Source of the DNA: Macrocystis pyrifera
Lineage: Eukaryota; Sar; Phaeophyceae; Laminariales; Laminariaceae
Length of the DNA: 64,000 nucleotides
Direction of reading: 5' to 3'
NCBI GenBank assembly: GCA_031763025.1
Contig: JASSKH010000005.1
Location: forward strand, 16,210,128-16,274,127
In this document: piece after piece, positions 11,501 through 22,984 of the stretch
Layout of the letters: the number at the start of each line of letters is the position of its first letter
Numbering within the stretch: the stretch's first letter is position 1
Made by a program: the position numbers and the translations under genes
Notes under the pieces: model-generated
What the model saw: only the letters and a program-made list of their open reading frames with translations
Told to the model about the DNA's origin: nothing
The model's database searches: none

Positions 11501-13012
11501 CGTACTGGGGAGCAAACAAAGATACTACATGAATATTATTAACACCTAAGTGTGCTTGCATCATCATCGTCGAGGGCTGCCATCTGAGAACAAGGTGCAG
11601 AATGATGGTCGGTAACATCTGATCGGATCGGTACTGTTCCGTTTTTGTTTACCAACTCCCTAATTTGTACTGTATTTCCCCGCTCCCACGAAAAAAGCAA
11701 CAACAAGAGGAGAACGAAAACTAAAGAGCCAAAGAATAAAAAAAAAAAAAAAAAAAAGAGATCCCTGTTACCGAAACAAATAAACCGAGCAAGAGGGGGC
11801 TGTTTTTACACCTTATCAAAAGAAAACCAAAACAGAAACCACGAAAGGAAAAGCTAGGCAAACTACTGTGTAGTGCTAATAGCAATGAGTGAAACTCCGT
11901 TGTGTGTCTATTGACCCTGTCGGGGCATCAGAGGGGAAACCTTACTATTACGGGGGGCCATAGTAAATAGGACCTACGGTACACACAAAAACCTATATAT
12001 TTACTTGTTTTTACTAACGATATTTGGTCCTATTTTACTATGGTCCCCCGTAATAGAAAAAAGTGGGTATGATTACAAGCGATAGTCACAGCGTGATTAG
12101 GCGATGACACTCTACGACATGATGTCCGAGTTACAACGGTTGAATGACAGGAGTCGTGCGGCGCGAGGGCAACATGATCCTATTGTTAATAATAGCCGCA
12201 CTGCTGGGTGCCCATGCCACCAACCGTTGTTTGGACAACACCAACGTTATGACTGTTTCGGTCGCTATCCTCAACATCCCTTGGTGAGCGGCTTACCATC
12301 TCACTTCCAGTGTGTACCAGGTATACGCGGAGTACCTGATAACCGCTTAGGCCGTGAATGCAATCACCGTTTCGACTCTGACGTGGTCGCTAAAGGGGTA
12401 CTATATTCCCGGACATGTATACTGCCGTTACCGTCCGGCCTTGACACTATCGTCCGCATAACCGGTCCTACGATCAAATGCTGGCAGTTCAAATACACGA
12501 GACAACTCTGACACCCTGGTACTATTAATAAAGTTGGATGTCGCACCGAATGCATCGATATATATCCAAATATCTAACTCGCGATAAATCGCACCAAAAG
12601 TGTTTTTTGCCCTCCATCCCCTGATGGCATCCATGTTTTTTACTCAATGCTGGCAACTGGACGGCAGCTTCGACGCACACAGATCAAAACATCGAAATCG
12701 TGTCGACAACTTTTCTTGTTCAACTGTATCGGTATCGCATCGGATTCGATTCTCGCTCGATATCCAACACTGCTGCCTGACACCATGGCACACATCCCTC
12801 TGGGAGCCCGGCACGTTCATGCCGCCACACCTCCTTGTTCCGGTGGAAGCAAACGTGCGGGACGGGCGTCCAGATGCACGCATACCCCGACTGCACGGCG
12901 CCGTTGCTCTCCTGGTCGCAATCTATCCCGTCGAAGTGGCCCTCTCCGTCCACGATCACCAAATTTTCGCGCTGCCTTCCGGCAATGGCGTACACCCAGG
13001 TATTGAGGAGGT
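5119..13012 (-). CDS. Divergent GT23-type fucosyltransferase-like gene (5 exons, 5' end missing)
   Basis: Five minus-strand exons join without breaking frame: 13012-12831, 10974-10822, 8328-8164, 6806-6519 and 5280-5119, giving about 315 residues that end in a TGA stop. Read in order they follow the GT23 (alpha-1,6-fucosyltransferase, FUT8/NodZ) catalytic domain. The first has a VYAIAGRQRENLVIVDG strand, then a helical linker, a VLHIEQAEA segment where HVRRTDK normally lies, a VWVISDDPEVFEQV block like the family's TDDP motif, and a final DLVQLSRAEVVVGT block like the 'D..Ls.adf.VcT' motif. GT23 enzymes work in the Golgi lumen on N-glycans using GDP-fucose. A signal anchor would be expected in the missing N-terminal exons. 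The Arg-Arg pair is absent, so activity is uncertain. Introns carry MITEs, a TRIM-like element and other repeats. The family call is inferred from motif order; the exon joins are read directly. Confidence 0.6.
5519..5624. repeat. Poly-G tract, about 105 bp
   Basis: Nearly pure G on the plus strand with three single-base breaks. The exact length is unreliable in most sequencing. Confidence 0.9.
6519..6806 (-). CDS. GT23-like exon D
   Basis: The exon is 288 nt (96 codons, phase 0/0), with acceptor GTCATGCAG/ACT and donor CAGCAG/GTGAGA. It reads TYVSRARDHLLVHEGA, then an acidic linker, then GVWVISDDPEVFEQVRRLVP, the equivalent of the 'vylATDDp.ll.ea...yP' block of GT23 enzymes. The acidic insert (WEDSEENL) is longer than usual for the family. 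Confidence 0.65.
7361..7469. mobile_element. MITE-1 copy A
   Basis: TIR TTACGGGGGTCCATAGTT, flanked by TA, in CTA...TAG context. Confidence 0.85.
7633..7743. mobile_element. MITE-1 copy B
   Basis: TA-flanked, CTA...TAG context; both ends intact. Confidence 0.85.
8164..8328 (-). CDS. GT23-like exon C, arginine motif replaced
   Basis: The exon is 165 nt (55 codons, phase 0/0), with acceptor TTGGTTTTCAG/GCG and donor GTGGAG/GTGAGG. It begins ALCRLFLWNSAQSWL and contains GPFIVLHIEQAEAAY. By position this strand is the family's HVRRTDK nucleotide-sugar-binding motif, but no arginine pair is present. Both splice sites are strong and the reading frame is intact, so the exon looks maintained. Confidence 0.65.
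8541..8705. repeat. Diverged MITE-3 relative
   Basis: GATAAGACACACCTCCCGGG and a few interior words match MITE-3; the rest is diverged. Confidence 0.35.
9026..10499. mobile_element. TRIM-like element with about 245-bp direct terminal repeats
   Basis: Repeats 9026-9272 and 10256-10499 are about 94% identical and in direct orientation. Both begin GACATATAA and end GATCAATCAACA. About 980 bp of low-complexity, GC-rich DNA lies between, including a plus-strand frame ending CIICSGPAHGRDRMRCPK that resembles a gag zinc knuckle with irregular spacing. No clear TG...CA ends, primer site or target duplication was found, so this could also be a segmental duplication. Confidence 0.5.
10822..10974 (-). 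CDS. GT23-like exon B
   Basis: The exon is 153 nt, exactly 51 codons in phase 0/0. Its acceptor is TCGTTGCAG/GAC and its donor is CGACAG/GTGTGA. It reads DWGEFMRSHGAGEIDV and ends IDEFVARQ. It lies where the less conserved linker before the catalytic arginine motif is expected. A dispersed repeat copy at 11021-11173 sits in the intron just upstream of this acceptor. Confidence 0.6.
11021..11173 (-). repeat. Copy of the poly-C-tailed repeat, without the tail
   Basis: The same sequence in minus orientation, ending GACATGAGTAC and followed by a pyrimidine-rich stretch leading into the acceptor of GT23-like exon B. Confidence 0.75.
11946..12055. mobile_element. MITE-1 copy C
   Basis: TA-flanked, CTA...TAG context; in a GT23-like intron. 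Confidence 0.85.
12831..13012 (-). CDS. GT23-like exon A
   Basis: The exon reads DLLNTWVYAIAGRQREN and continues through NLVIVDGEGHFDG to VCFHRNKE. The acceptor is TTCTTGAAG/AC and the donor is AAGGAG/GTGTGG. It is 182 nt, entering in phase 1 and leaving in phase 0, which fits exon B. The segment resembles the FUT8 block that begins at the nucleotide-binding 'hh.vycf.iA...R.lil' strand. The previous exon must end in phase 1; none was identified between 13 and 14.4 kb. Confidence 0.6.
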
Positions 13013-14387
13013 CTTCAAGAAAAAACGGTTCAGTGTATATACCATTTATGCAGGAGTGCCACGAAATGAGGCAGGGTGGGGCGAGGGGGCGCGGGGGCAG
13101 CATACAAAAAGTTGGCGAGGGAGGGAAGGGGTGGGGGGTCGGAAGTAAGGTGATGTAAGGGGCAAGGGCTAGGGTTGGTATTTAATAGTTACGTACTCGA
13201 ATAATCTCGTGCGGGTGGGGGGACTCAATAATTGTCCGACGAAAGCAAAAATAAAGAGGCGTTCGTACCTCACAAATGACGTTCAGCTTACAACGGGTCG
13301 TTGGGCGTTGGCCAATCACAGAGAAGGCCAGGAAGCCTTTCTCAACTGCGATGACAATATGATATATTGACAATACCAACACCTCCTAAATGGATCAAAA
13401 TAAACAAGATATCTCGTCACCAGACATACCCCTTTTTTACTGCTTCTCAATCGTTTCATATCTCGGTGTAGGGCCGAGGCATCATGAACCGAACGTCTCC
13501 ACCGAACCTTCTGCGGGCGAGGTTTGCCGCTCCAGAGAGAAAACCAGCACGCTTTCTATGGCATATGCGTAACGAGTAGCCGCTCAAGCACCGGCAGGGG
13601 TCAGAATCGTGGATCACGGCGACACCCAGCATGATTTCATCGTCCATGGCACTCCTCTCACACACCGCATCACCGGTGGCGCTCGGTTTGTGGCGACCTT
13701 TCGTTCTTCGTCGCTGTTGCGTGTGTGGCTTGTGAGCATGCCCATACTGCCCATGGCTTCAGGTCGCCTTTTCAAACAGACGTATGTATTTGCTGTGTTT
13801 CTCCCTTCTGTGGACGCCATGTCCCCGGTAACAACACGCCTACGCATATAGTCGAAAACCCAGCTCCTTCCAGATTCCATTTCTGGGAGCGTTCGCTCGG
13901 TTATGTCAGGAGACTGTCATGAACCATACATCGCCGGGAAGCCACCGGTCCACATCTGCTCAACGGATCCGTTGGGATGGCCCCGCTGCCTGATGCAACG
14001 TCCCGGCGGGATTCTAGAAACACCGCCGGGTCGTCCATATACGTCCCGTCGTCCCATTGTCCCGGGACCGGAGGGCAGGAGGAGTGACGCTTCCTCCTCG
14101 CCCTCCTCCTCACTTCTCTCAAGAGTTCTCTTTCTCCTGTCCTGTCATCAGACCCGCCTCGTCTGAGCCCTTTGTCACGTCATCACTCAGCCGTCGTAGT
14201 TCAACAGACAGAACACTCTGTGTCCACAGAGAGACGTGGGATCACGACCCACCGGCGGTATCGTAGCAGGAACTCTTATTGAGTCAGGAACTCTTACTTG
14301 AGTATTTTTCCTTCGTACGCCAGGCACCCCGAACCGCACGGCTCGAGTCGCCCCGACGTTCGATTTCGGGGGAACGTACTCATACAG

Positions 14388-14500
14388 TATTACGGGGAAC
14401 AACCGTAGTAAATAGGACCTATAGTACACACAAAAACCTATATATTTCCCTATTTTTACTAGCTATATTTGGTCCTATTTACTATGCCCCCCCCGCAATA
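14388..14500. mobile_element. MITE-1 copy D
   Basis: TA-flanked; a TATTAATA footprint follows immediately at 14502. Confidence 0.85.
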
Positions 14501-14523
14501 CTATTAATAATCAAAACATAACG

Positions 14524-14639
14524 TATTACGGGGGTCCATAGTTAATACCAGGTAGGACCTATGGTACACACAAAACCCTATATATTTCCCTATTTTTACT
14601 AATAATATTTGATCCTGTTCACTATGGCCCCCCGTAATA
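14524..14639. mobile_element. MITE-1 copy E with 7-bp insert
   Basis: TA-flanked. It has CCAGGTA inserted after GTTAATA, absent from every other copy. Confidence 0.85.
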
Positions 14640-14746
14640 GTGTGTAAACGACGTGGTGGGACACCTGATTTTTGGACCCCTCGGGGGTTGTGATTACTGG
14701 AGGCCCCCCCGATACTTAATAGTGGGGGGAAAATCGATACTACGAG

Positions 14747-14852
14747 CACGGGGGACCATATTAAATAGGACCTGCGGTACACACAAAAACCAATGTATTT
14801 GCCTATTTTGACTATCAAAATTTGGTCTTATTTATTATGGTCCCCCGTAGTA
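14747..14852. mobile_element. MITE-1 copy F
   Basis: Left end eroded (CACGGGGGACC); right end CCCCCGTAGTAG. Confidence 0.75.
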
Positions 14853-14937
14853 GAGCTTTCCTGATGGGGTTCCATTTTTTATGGAGGATGGCATTCCAGG
14901 GGGGAAAGGAGATTCCGTCGGAAGCGCATAATCGTAA

Positions 14938-15043
14938 TTACAGGGGACCGTAGTTAATAAGACCTACGGTACACACAAAAACCTATACATTTGCCTATTT
15001 TTACCAACAATATTTTGGTCCTATTTACTATGGCCCCCCGTAA
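14938..15043. mobile_element. MITE-1 copy G
   Basis: Ends TTACAGGGGACC and CCCCCGTAA; the target duplication is lost. Confidence 0.75.
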
Positions 15044-15392
15044 CAGTACTATCTATGGGCGCAGTCTGACGCGAACCAACGAGGGAAGAAACAGCGCTGG
15101 AGCCTTCTCGGGATTAAGAAATGCAAGGGACGCACCGTACGTAGTCGGGGGGGGGGGGGGTGGGGAAGGGGGAAGAAAACTCTGCACTGTGACCCCCGAG
15201 CTAAGTTGAACCGTTAGGGCAGGGAGCTGGAGCACGTTAAGAAGGCCAGATACGATAAGTGGAATGGTAAAAATAAAAAGCAAACACTTGACTGCTGTCG
15301 AGGGGAAGCTCCTCTACACCCCTTGGACGACCAGAAAGTTCCGTGCGGTGATCACTTCGAATTGACGCGCAGGTTCCAGCTCCAACTATTCG

Positions 15393-15500
15393 TATTACGG
15401 AGGGCCATAGTGAACAGGACCTACGGCACACACAAAAACCCTGTATATTTACCTATTTTTACGAACAATATTTGGTCCAATTTACTATGGTCCCCCGTAA
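15393..15500. mobile_element. MITE-1 copy H
   Basis: Left TATTACGGAGGGCC, right CCCCCGTAACAG. Confidence 0.8.
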
Positions 15501-15559
15501 CAGTAAACAGACAACACAAAACTGCCTCTCTTCTCTCGCCGAAACCAAGAATTAAGAAC

Positions 15560-15694
15560 TATTACGGGGGACCATAGTTAATAGGGGACCATAGTTAATA
15601 CCTGGTAGTACTTACCGTACACACAAAAAGCTACCTATTTTCCTATTTTTACCTACCGTAAATATTTGGTCCTATTTACTATGGGCCCCAGTAA
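15560..15694. mobile_element. MITE-1 copy I with inserts
   Basis: The left arm is internally duplicated (GGGGACCATAGTTAATA twice) and a TACCTGGTA interrupts the second arm at 15599. Confidence 0.75.
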
Positions 15695-16696
15695 CAACCC
15701 ATTATGTTAATAGAACCATCGATTACTTGGAGCACCGCCGTCGGTATGAGTCCGTTCAAACCGACGAGGGCAAGCATGGATACATGGGTCGTACTAAAGT
15801 TTTGACCGCGGGAAACCACTTACTGCTGTCGAATGCGGGAAACAATATGCCATGCCATGGCCATGAGCCATCAGCGTGACGAAAGACAGCTTTCTGGGGC
15901 AAGTAAGTCGTGATCAGATCTCGACATCGACACCCTACAGGTGCAGGCGAATAAAACAACACGCGTACAATACGTACGACAAATATTAGGGCTGGGCACT
16001 GGCTGACTCAAGTCAGCAGCGATCTCACTGGCGTCAAAATCGACCAGTACACTGGATTGCAGCAGTGTACTGCCGGCTCTCCTCTCTCCTCCCGGAACAC
16101 ATTTAGTGGGTTTCTGTGCCGTAATATGGCGTGATTCTCGGGCGCACGTCAGATAAAAACTACTGGCGAATATACTCGCCAAGTAAATCAGTAGCCGGTG
16201 GAATACCAGTGACAGTTCATACTACTGTACCAGTGCCCAGCACTAAAAATAATACAGAAAACGGTAGTAGTGATACGATGGAAGCTTCAAGTCGTCGCGG
16301 TCGTGAGTCGTGGGCGTCGGGACAAGGAAACACCCAGGTACCAGGTAAGAAACATTAAAATGTTGAACGAAGTCGCGTGAACTTCTCCTGACCGACGCTG
16401 GACGGCGGACCAATGGGTACGCCGCACATGAATGACCCCCGCAGGGTCTACTTATTTGTTCATGCAATCTCGCAATAATATACTTACAAAATTAAGACCA
16501 AAGAAAAAAAAAAAAAGAACCAACAGCTGTGAGAGCGAGGATTTGGTCGAAACTCTCATCTTTTGCAAGCTGTGTCATGGTGTGTGATACGTTCATAGTG
16601 ACACTTCGATCGTACATACTGCGGGTTTATCGTATGCTCTGTACATCTACCAGGTATCAAATACTCTTGTGATGGGGGAAAAACAGCAAGTTAAAA

Positions 16697-16786
16697 CCCT
16701 TTTTAGTACCGCAGTCCGGTTTTGGGGACAAATCACTTGGAATTAGACCGGTTTGTCCCCAAAACGGGACTGCAGTACGAAAGGGG
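16697..16786. mobile_element. MITE-2 copy 1
   Basis: Inverted repeat starting CCCTTTTTAGTACCGCAG with TTAA at the right end; near-perfect hairpin around GGGGACAAA/TTTGTCCCC. Confidence 0.8.
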
Positions 16787-17149
16787 TTAATGCAGAAAAC
16801 TGGGTGTGTGCTGCATCAGGGTATACGTAGAAAAAAAAACAACAGAAAATACTATTAATAGTGGCGGTTTCGTTGTGAGAACTACCGCGTTCATTCCCCA
16901 GGCGCAAAAGGGGGCAAGCGGCAGAGGGTAGTACGAAGCCAAACCAGGGAGTTTCGCGATTACGTCTCCCCTGCCCCGACACTGCTGTCTTGATGCAATG
17001 TGGCAGATGGACATTGCCATGCATGCTCGCATTCTTGTGGCGCGATAAAGCAAAGTTTTACACCAGGTATCAGACTCTTTTTTTGGCAAAGCAACGCAGC
17101 TGTGAGATCGAGGGTGACATCGAGACTCATTTTTGCACACTGGGCGTGA

Positions 17150-17222
17150 TACGTGATATGTACTGGCGTCCAGATCGCCATGTATGCGCGATCGTGGGTT
17201 CGAATCCCACGGTGGTGGCCAG
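17150..17222 (+). other. tRNA-like fragment
   Basis: A perfect T-arm (GTGGG TTCGAAT CCCAC, 17194-17210) follows a 5-bp stem with a 7-nt loop (TGGCG TCCAGAT CGCCA). No matching acceptor or D arm was found and position 33 is not T, so this is a pseudogene or coincidence, not a working tRNA gene. Confidence 0.25.
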
Positions 17223-17737
17223 TTGTTTGTCCTATGCTCGCCGTCGGGGTGATGTAGTCGCCGGGGAGAGGTCTCGGAGAAGTCGCCGTGGTGAGGTCGC
17301 AAGGCGGGGGTCCCTTGTAGCCGCCATTACGGCCGACGTAAAAAAGTAACCCGAGCAGAGTTTTTTCTCTCGTATCTATAGCAAGGAGATACTATTAATA
17401 GACCCACTGCTGTAGTTTGACTCGATGGGGAGGACTTAGGTCGTGCCCGCGAATACATTGGAACAATCTCCCGATAGCAATCTCCCCGAGAAGGGTCAAC
17501 ACCGTCAACCAACGTGAGACCGCTCGTGACCCGAGATGTGATATTTAGCTTGACCGGTCGAAGTGTCCTTTCGCGCGTGCATGCCGCGAGATCTACGATT
17601 AGGTACCTCAGACCCTGTCTTCCATATATGTGTACAATACAGTACATACATGTGTCGAGGAGCAGCAGTAGTGTACCACATTTCATAAATGGTGGTACCT
17701 GGCACCAGGTACTGGTAATAGACAACCCCTGACAACC

Positions 17738-18590
17738 ACACCAACAACAGCCACAACAGCGCAAGGCTCGAGTTTTCCAGCAAAACACTACAGGTGGTAT
17801 ATACCGGTACGCGTCCGGTATGTGTGTGTGTGTGTTCTTCACATTAAACCGTTCTTCTACGCGTCGACATCCAGCAAGCCCAGTGTCCGTGCTGATTCTT
17901 CACCCTAGAAAGACACGAGCTCTGTGGTCACAGACTACGACACAGAGATAACACACCGTGATGCATTAATAGCCTACGTAATACCATGCCTTCGCACTAG
18001 GTGCGGCCGACACAACATACATACATACGCCAGCAACCAAAATACACCATAAAGAAAGAGAAGCAACGAAAAAACCAAACCGAAAAAGAACAAGAAAAAG
18101 AAAAAGAAAAGGAGAAGTATACCTCGTACATATAGGAATGTGATAATAAGTATCATATACCAGGTCTCGTATACCAGCGGACAGACACATTATCATATTC
18201 TCACCTGCGCGCAAAACAAGACCGCCACAGGCAGAGGAAAATACAACATCTCCCCTCCGTCTCGAAAGAGATGCATGCTCAATGGTCAAACGAAAAGCGA
18301 GATATGAGTACGACCACACCAACAACAGCCACAACAGCGCAAGGCACGAGTTTTCCAGCAGAACACTACATGTGGTATATACCGGTACGCGTCCGGTATA
18401 CTACGTACATATAGGAATGTGATAATAAGTATCATATACCAGGTCTCGTATACCGGCGGACAGTCACATTGTCATATTCTCACCTGCGCGCAAAACAAGA
18501 CCGCCACATGCAGAGGAAATACAACATCTCCCCTCCGTCTCGAAAGAGATGCATGCTCAATGGTCAAACGAAAAGCGAGATATGAGTACG
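17738..18590. repeat. Local tandem duplication, one copy split by a LINE
   Basis: The unit begins ACCACACCAACAACAGCC. Copy 1 runs 17738-18311 and includes the 297-bp LINE insertion; copy 2 runs 18312-18590 without it. The copies are about 95% identical outside the insertion, so the duplication is recent relative to most elements here. Confidence 0.75.
17820..18116 (-). mobile_element. 5'-truncated LINE 3' end with (CA)n tail
   Basis: On the minus strand it holds the family's 3' region (motifs TCTGTGACCACAGAGCTC, GGATGTCGACG, GTAGAAGAACGG) and ends in (CA)n. It sits inside the first of two tandem copies of a local duplication; the second copy (18.31-18.59 kb) lacks it, giving the empty site GTCCGGTATACTACG. 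Confidence 0.7.
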
Positions 18591-18743
18591 CCCTCCCCCG
18601 TCACCCAACTAATTGGAGAAGGAATGATACTTCGTCTCGAAAGGGATGCATGATCAGTGGTCAAATGCCGAAGGCAAGCGACCACCCCCCCCCTCCCCGA
18701 CACTCTTTTATAGCACGTTATAGCACATGATTGGCTGACTCAC

Positions 18744-19047
18744 TGCTCATATTGCTGGCGAAGTCGGCCTCCGGTCGCCAAGAGTATCCCACCGTGCGCC
18801 AGTCGCTGCAACCCTTCTTGTCTGTCACCAAACCTTTCATCCAGCCAAAACTGAACGGCTTGTAGTGCCGAAGCAGGGCGTCCGGCGTCGCACGAGGGTG
18901 ATCGCTCTTCCCTTCCCCTGCTGCTGCCGAACCAACGTCCGTCGCCGCGGCCACCACCATTGACCCCCCCCCCCGGTGACGCAGGGGGGGCCCGCCGGCA
19001 AACCCCCGCTCAAGCAGGCGGTCACGAAGAGAGAAAGTCTCAGCCAT
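18744..19047 (-). CDS. Possible first exon, unrecognised protein
   Basis: An ATG at 19047 opens a frame of 101 codons that reaches a good donor (ATGAGCA/GTGAGT) in phase 1; without splicing it would stop after 109 residues. It starts MAETFSLRDRLLERGFAGG and later reads HYKPFSFGWMKGLVTDKKG, then DWRTVGYSWRPEADFASN. Residue usage looks protein-like in the second half, while the middle is Gly/Ala-rich. No family was recognised and no downstream exon was found. It could be a chance frame in GC-rich DNA. Confidence 0.3.
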
Positions 19048-19720
19048 GACCCAGACGAAGAAAACGTCGGGCGAGCCCCCGCGGCCACCGCCGCTCTCTT
19101 GGTTCGGTTTACCACCCTTTCAGGCATTTTCTTAAACGCTGGAAATATCCGGGAGTATACGGATAAGGCTGTGTCTATTTTACCTCTCACGTATTTTTTC
19201 TTTGTATAATCGTGTCCTACTTTTGTCTCGCGGGGGAGAAAAGGTTGGCTGAGGAGGCCCGAGGTCCCCTCAAGGATCGCACCGATGTCTCTCTCCTGTT
19301 TTTTTTTTTTTTCCGTGCACAAACGCCCAAGGAAGTTCGAGGAGTTATCTTATACACACTGGATGGAGGAGTCGTGAACGTAGAACGTCGAACCGAACCC
19401 ACGAGATTGCTTGCGGCTAGTGATAAGACACCGGGGGCAGGCACACAAGAGCGCGAGGGAGGGAGAGACAAGGAGAACGGGAGAGAAGCGGCACAATTTT
19501 AACAGAGGCGGAGAAATTGGCTCTTCAGATTTCGCGGGTACATTCAACGCGGCGGTTGTACTCATGTATATCGTATAGCAGGAGTTGCTGTGGATTTTTA
19601 TTTGAGAAAAAAAAATGTGTACGGCCTGCATGGCCGGCTACCTGGTACACATGGTATGGGATTAGGGTGCCATGTGGGCCTCCGGCGGCGCCTGCGGAGA
19701 CCTCATTATGTTTCTGCACC

Positions 19721-19826
19721 ATTACGGGGGGCCATAGTAAAGAGGACCAAATATTGTCAGAAAAAACAGGTAAATATATAGGTTTTTGTGTGTATCGTAG
19801 GTCCTATTTACTATGGTCCCCCGTAA
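19721..19826. mobile_element. MITE-1 copy J
   Basis: Both TIRs present; flanking TA degraded. Confidence 0.8.
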
Positions 19827-19990
19827 CACTACTCTAAAAGTGGAAGAAGGGTGCCAAATGGGATGGGCCCGGACGGCGGTGGGGATCAAAGGTACCAAGT
19901 GAGAACTGAGAACCTTGAACGTGCGTGCAATTTGTTCCCTATGCTGTTGACAGCAGTTTTATGGTCTGAAAAACGAACGGTCTCCTTCAA

Positions 19991-20079
19991 CCCTTTTAGT
20001 ACCGCAGTCCCGTTTTGGGGACAAATCACTTGGAAATAGACTGGTCTGTCCCCAAAATGGGACTGCAGTTCTAAAAGGG
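19991..20079. mobile_element. MITE-2 copy 2
   Basis: CCCTTTTAGTACCGCAG ... CTAAAAGGG followed by TTAA. Confidence 0.85.
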
Positions 20080-21177
20080 TTAAACGCTACCCTGCTACCG
20101 CTGCGACTGCTTGAATACGCACGTAATAAAATATTAGCATCATCACACACATGGCTGGCTGTGCGTTGTGTGGTACGTCACACGTATGTAAGTCTGCCGC
20201 TATCAATAGCAGTGCGGCCTTCGTACGAGTACACTCTGGGCGGAAAGGTGAGAGCAGTGACAAACATTTGGAAAAATAATATACGTACGTACCTGAATGT
20301 CGAAAGTCGACGTCCGGGACTCCGGCCGAACTGCAGCAGTATTATACATGCGAGCGGAAAGTGGAATTATCTAACGATCTCAACACAGGTGCTGGGTGCT
20401 GGGACTGGAACCCAACGGCAAGCAGCAGCAACGCGTTAGTTAATAGACCAGACTGGCTTTCGAAGCACAGCATCACCCCAATTTACCAGGGCTTGACATG
20501 AGCCGACGCTGGAGGGCTGGTGGGCCGGGCCCACACACTGAACGTGCGCAGAATGGCAGGGAAGAGGGGGGGGGGGGGGGTGGGGAAGAGGGGGAGGGAC
20601 GGGAGGCGGTCTGCCCAACAGACTGACGCCTGGGTATGGCCATATGGCCATCATCGTAATGATGCGCTCCTTTCTGCGGGACCTATGGAACTATTAATAC
20701 CATGGTGCCACCCGGGCATATTCTCGTGCCTGTATGCAAGCACCAGTGCCTGCCTTTCGTATTGTCTTTCCCCCCCGCCCCCCTTTTGTCCCTCTTTTTT
20801 CCTTTTCCTTTTTGGTTTTGCTCTTTGCTTTTTTCCCGTTCGCCCCTCTGTGTCTCTCTGTCTGTATCTTCCTTTTATAATAGCTTTTTGCTATTAATAT
20901 CTGCTTTTTCTTTGGGCTTTGCTTCGTCGTCTTCCTTTTTTTGTTTTTTTGTGCAGGTATATATATATTTTTATAGCTTCTTTTTGCTTCCCTGGTGTTC
21001 TTAGTAGCTGTTAAGATCAAGGTTGTGGGACACTTTGTATCCCTGGACAGGTCTGCCTTTTGAGTCGGTAATCGTTGGTACTCACGTGTGTTGCTTAGCT
21101 ATAAGAGAAGAGCAGTTTTTTCCTTCCGTGCACGCGGAGACTGAGACCAAGCTCGTGCGTCTCTGGAAACACCCTGG

Positions 21178-21900
21178 TTTTCCGTCTAAGATACGCCTTC
21201 CAAGTACTACAAATACGTTCCCAGTGCCTGAACCCGGGTAATTACCCGGCTTTCGATCTCATACAAAGCATTATCATACCACTAGCCCACTCTGATGAGC
21301 CGTATATGCAGAATCATGGGAAATTCATGGAAACCCCGATTCCACGAACTAGAACACGAGTCGAAGATGCGGCTCCTCAAAACCCACTTCCACACCTCTG
21401 AACGGCGAGGCAACGAAGCCGGCAAAGTACGTTAAAAAAATAAGGGGAAGACCTAGCCTCAAGGGGCAGGAAGAAATCGTCAATGAAAGCCATCGCGCGC
21501 GCCATCACGCCTGACAAGCCCACGACCGCCCCTCTCACTACCTTGATGGATGATTTTTTTGGACAGGTGTCGCGCGCCCTCGCAGCTGGATCGACGGGAC
21601 AGGAGGCGTTCACGCACCAACACGGGGGCCAGCTACACCAACTTACATAATTTTGGCTTGTCTAACGGGACCCCCTTTTGCGATTTTAGCCGTGCATTGC
21701 GAGTGGTGGTGTCGGCAGCGACGGGGACTGAGCGTGTTTTCGAGGTAGTTCGGGTGGCAGTGAACGAGCAGTACCCCAGCTTGATGCCCACGTTGTACCC
21801 GTCTAAGATACGCCTTCCAAGTACTACAAATACGTTCCCAGTGCCTGAACCCAGGCAATTACCGGGCTTTCAACCTCTTACCAAGCAGTATCATAACATA
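21178..21900. repeat. Direct repeat pair of about 100 bp, 620 bp apart
   Basis: CTAAGATACGCCTTCCAAGT and the following CAGTGCCTGAACCC occur at about 21187 and 21804. The DNA between has frames reading VNEQYPSLMPTLYP, which may be a retroelement remnant; not firm. Confidence 0.5.
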
Positions 21901-22984
21901 GCCGAGTATGTATGCTTGTTTTTCTGGTTCTTATCTCCGTTCTACACTTCTCGGCGGCTTGCGAGCCAGCAGTCTGCGAAAATCTGCGCATTCTCTTGTG
22001 TGTTTCCTTCCTCGCTTTCTTGCTCAAATCGAACTTTTTCTCTCCCTTCCCTTTATTATTTCGATCTCTTCGATTTCCATTTCGATTTTTCGACGTCGAG
22101 TTTTTTTTTTTTTTTTTTTTTCATTCTGTCTTTTTTTCTGGGTAGCATGGGGTCTTCTCGGTTTCTGTGGCGACTTGTACAGCGTACCGCATGTGTCTGA
22201 TACGTACGTGCGCTCACTTTTTCATTATGTCTGAGGTGTAAACGTGCTTTATTTATCTGCGTAATATTATTATTATTATTATGCTTGCCTCCTGACAAAA
22301 ATAGCGTAGATGCCGTTCCTATATAAACCAAATATCCTTCCTTAAATCAGTAGTATCCCTCATACACTTCTCTTCCTGTCGTTTCCAAATTCCCATTCCC
22401 CACAACATTTCATTTTAGCTGCGTAATATTATTCTCTGCTTGTTTTTTTTAACCGATTGAGGTATTCTTCCACACTCCAGACAGATCTAGTTATTGGGGC
22501 CTGTCCTGCCGATTCCACGCCAACATACACGATTTAATGATATCTTCCGATATGCCATGTCATTAGTTTACTCCTGTGGTCAGGAGGGAAAGCTCTACTG
22601 TCCAACGCGTGACTAGGCTCGCGTGGCGGCCTTATTCGGTCGCTAGCGTACGTCTATCAGTCTGGCCTTCCCTCCTATGCTGCTAGCCAAGGTCCCTGGA
22701 GAAACACAATCTGGAGCCTGTAAGGATAGGCCCGAGACCCCAACGGTAACTACCGTATCAATGTTCCTCAGACGGTAATCCGTAGCAATGCTATGCGTAA
22801 CACTCGTACGATACTTGCCTATGCTAGTAGCCACATAACGAAACAATGAACCATGATTGTACACGCCTGCGACTACGGACTGCATTGTATTCTGCGGCGA
22901 TGAGTTAATGTAAGAAAAACAACAACAGCTTGAAAACGACAAATCTAATCCATAGTTCGTCAACAAATCATACTGGTGCAGCTG

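Noticed and set aside
12104..12511. 135-codon plus-strand frame
   Set aside because: Lies in a GT23-like intron, with no domain, poor start context and no splice evidence.
13456..13665. Minus-strand frame as an upstream GT23-like exon
   Set aside because: It lacks the expected glycine-rich nucleotide-binding lead-in, and no phase-1 donor was found.
17150..17222. Functional tRNA gene
   Set aside because: T-arm and a possible anticodon arm are present, but acceptor and D arms do not pair and T33 is missing.
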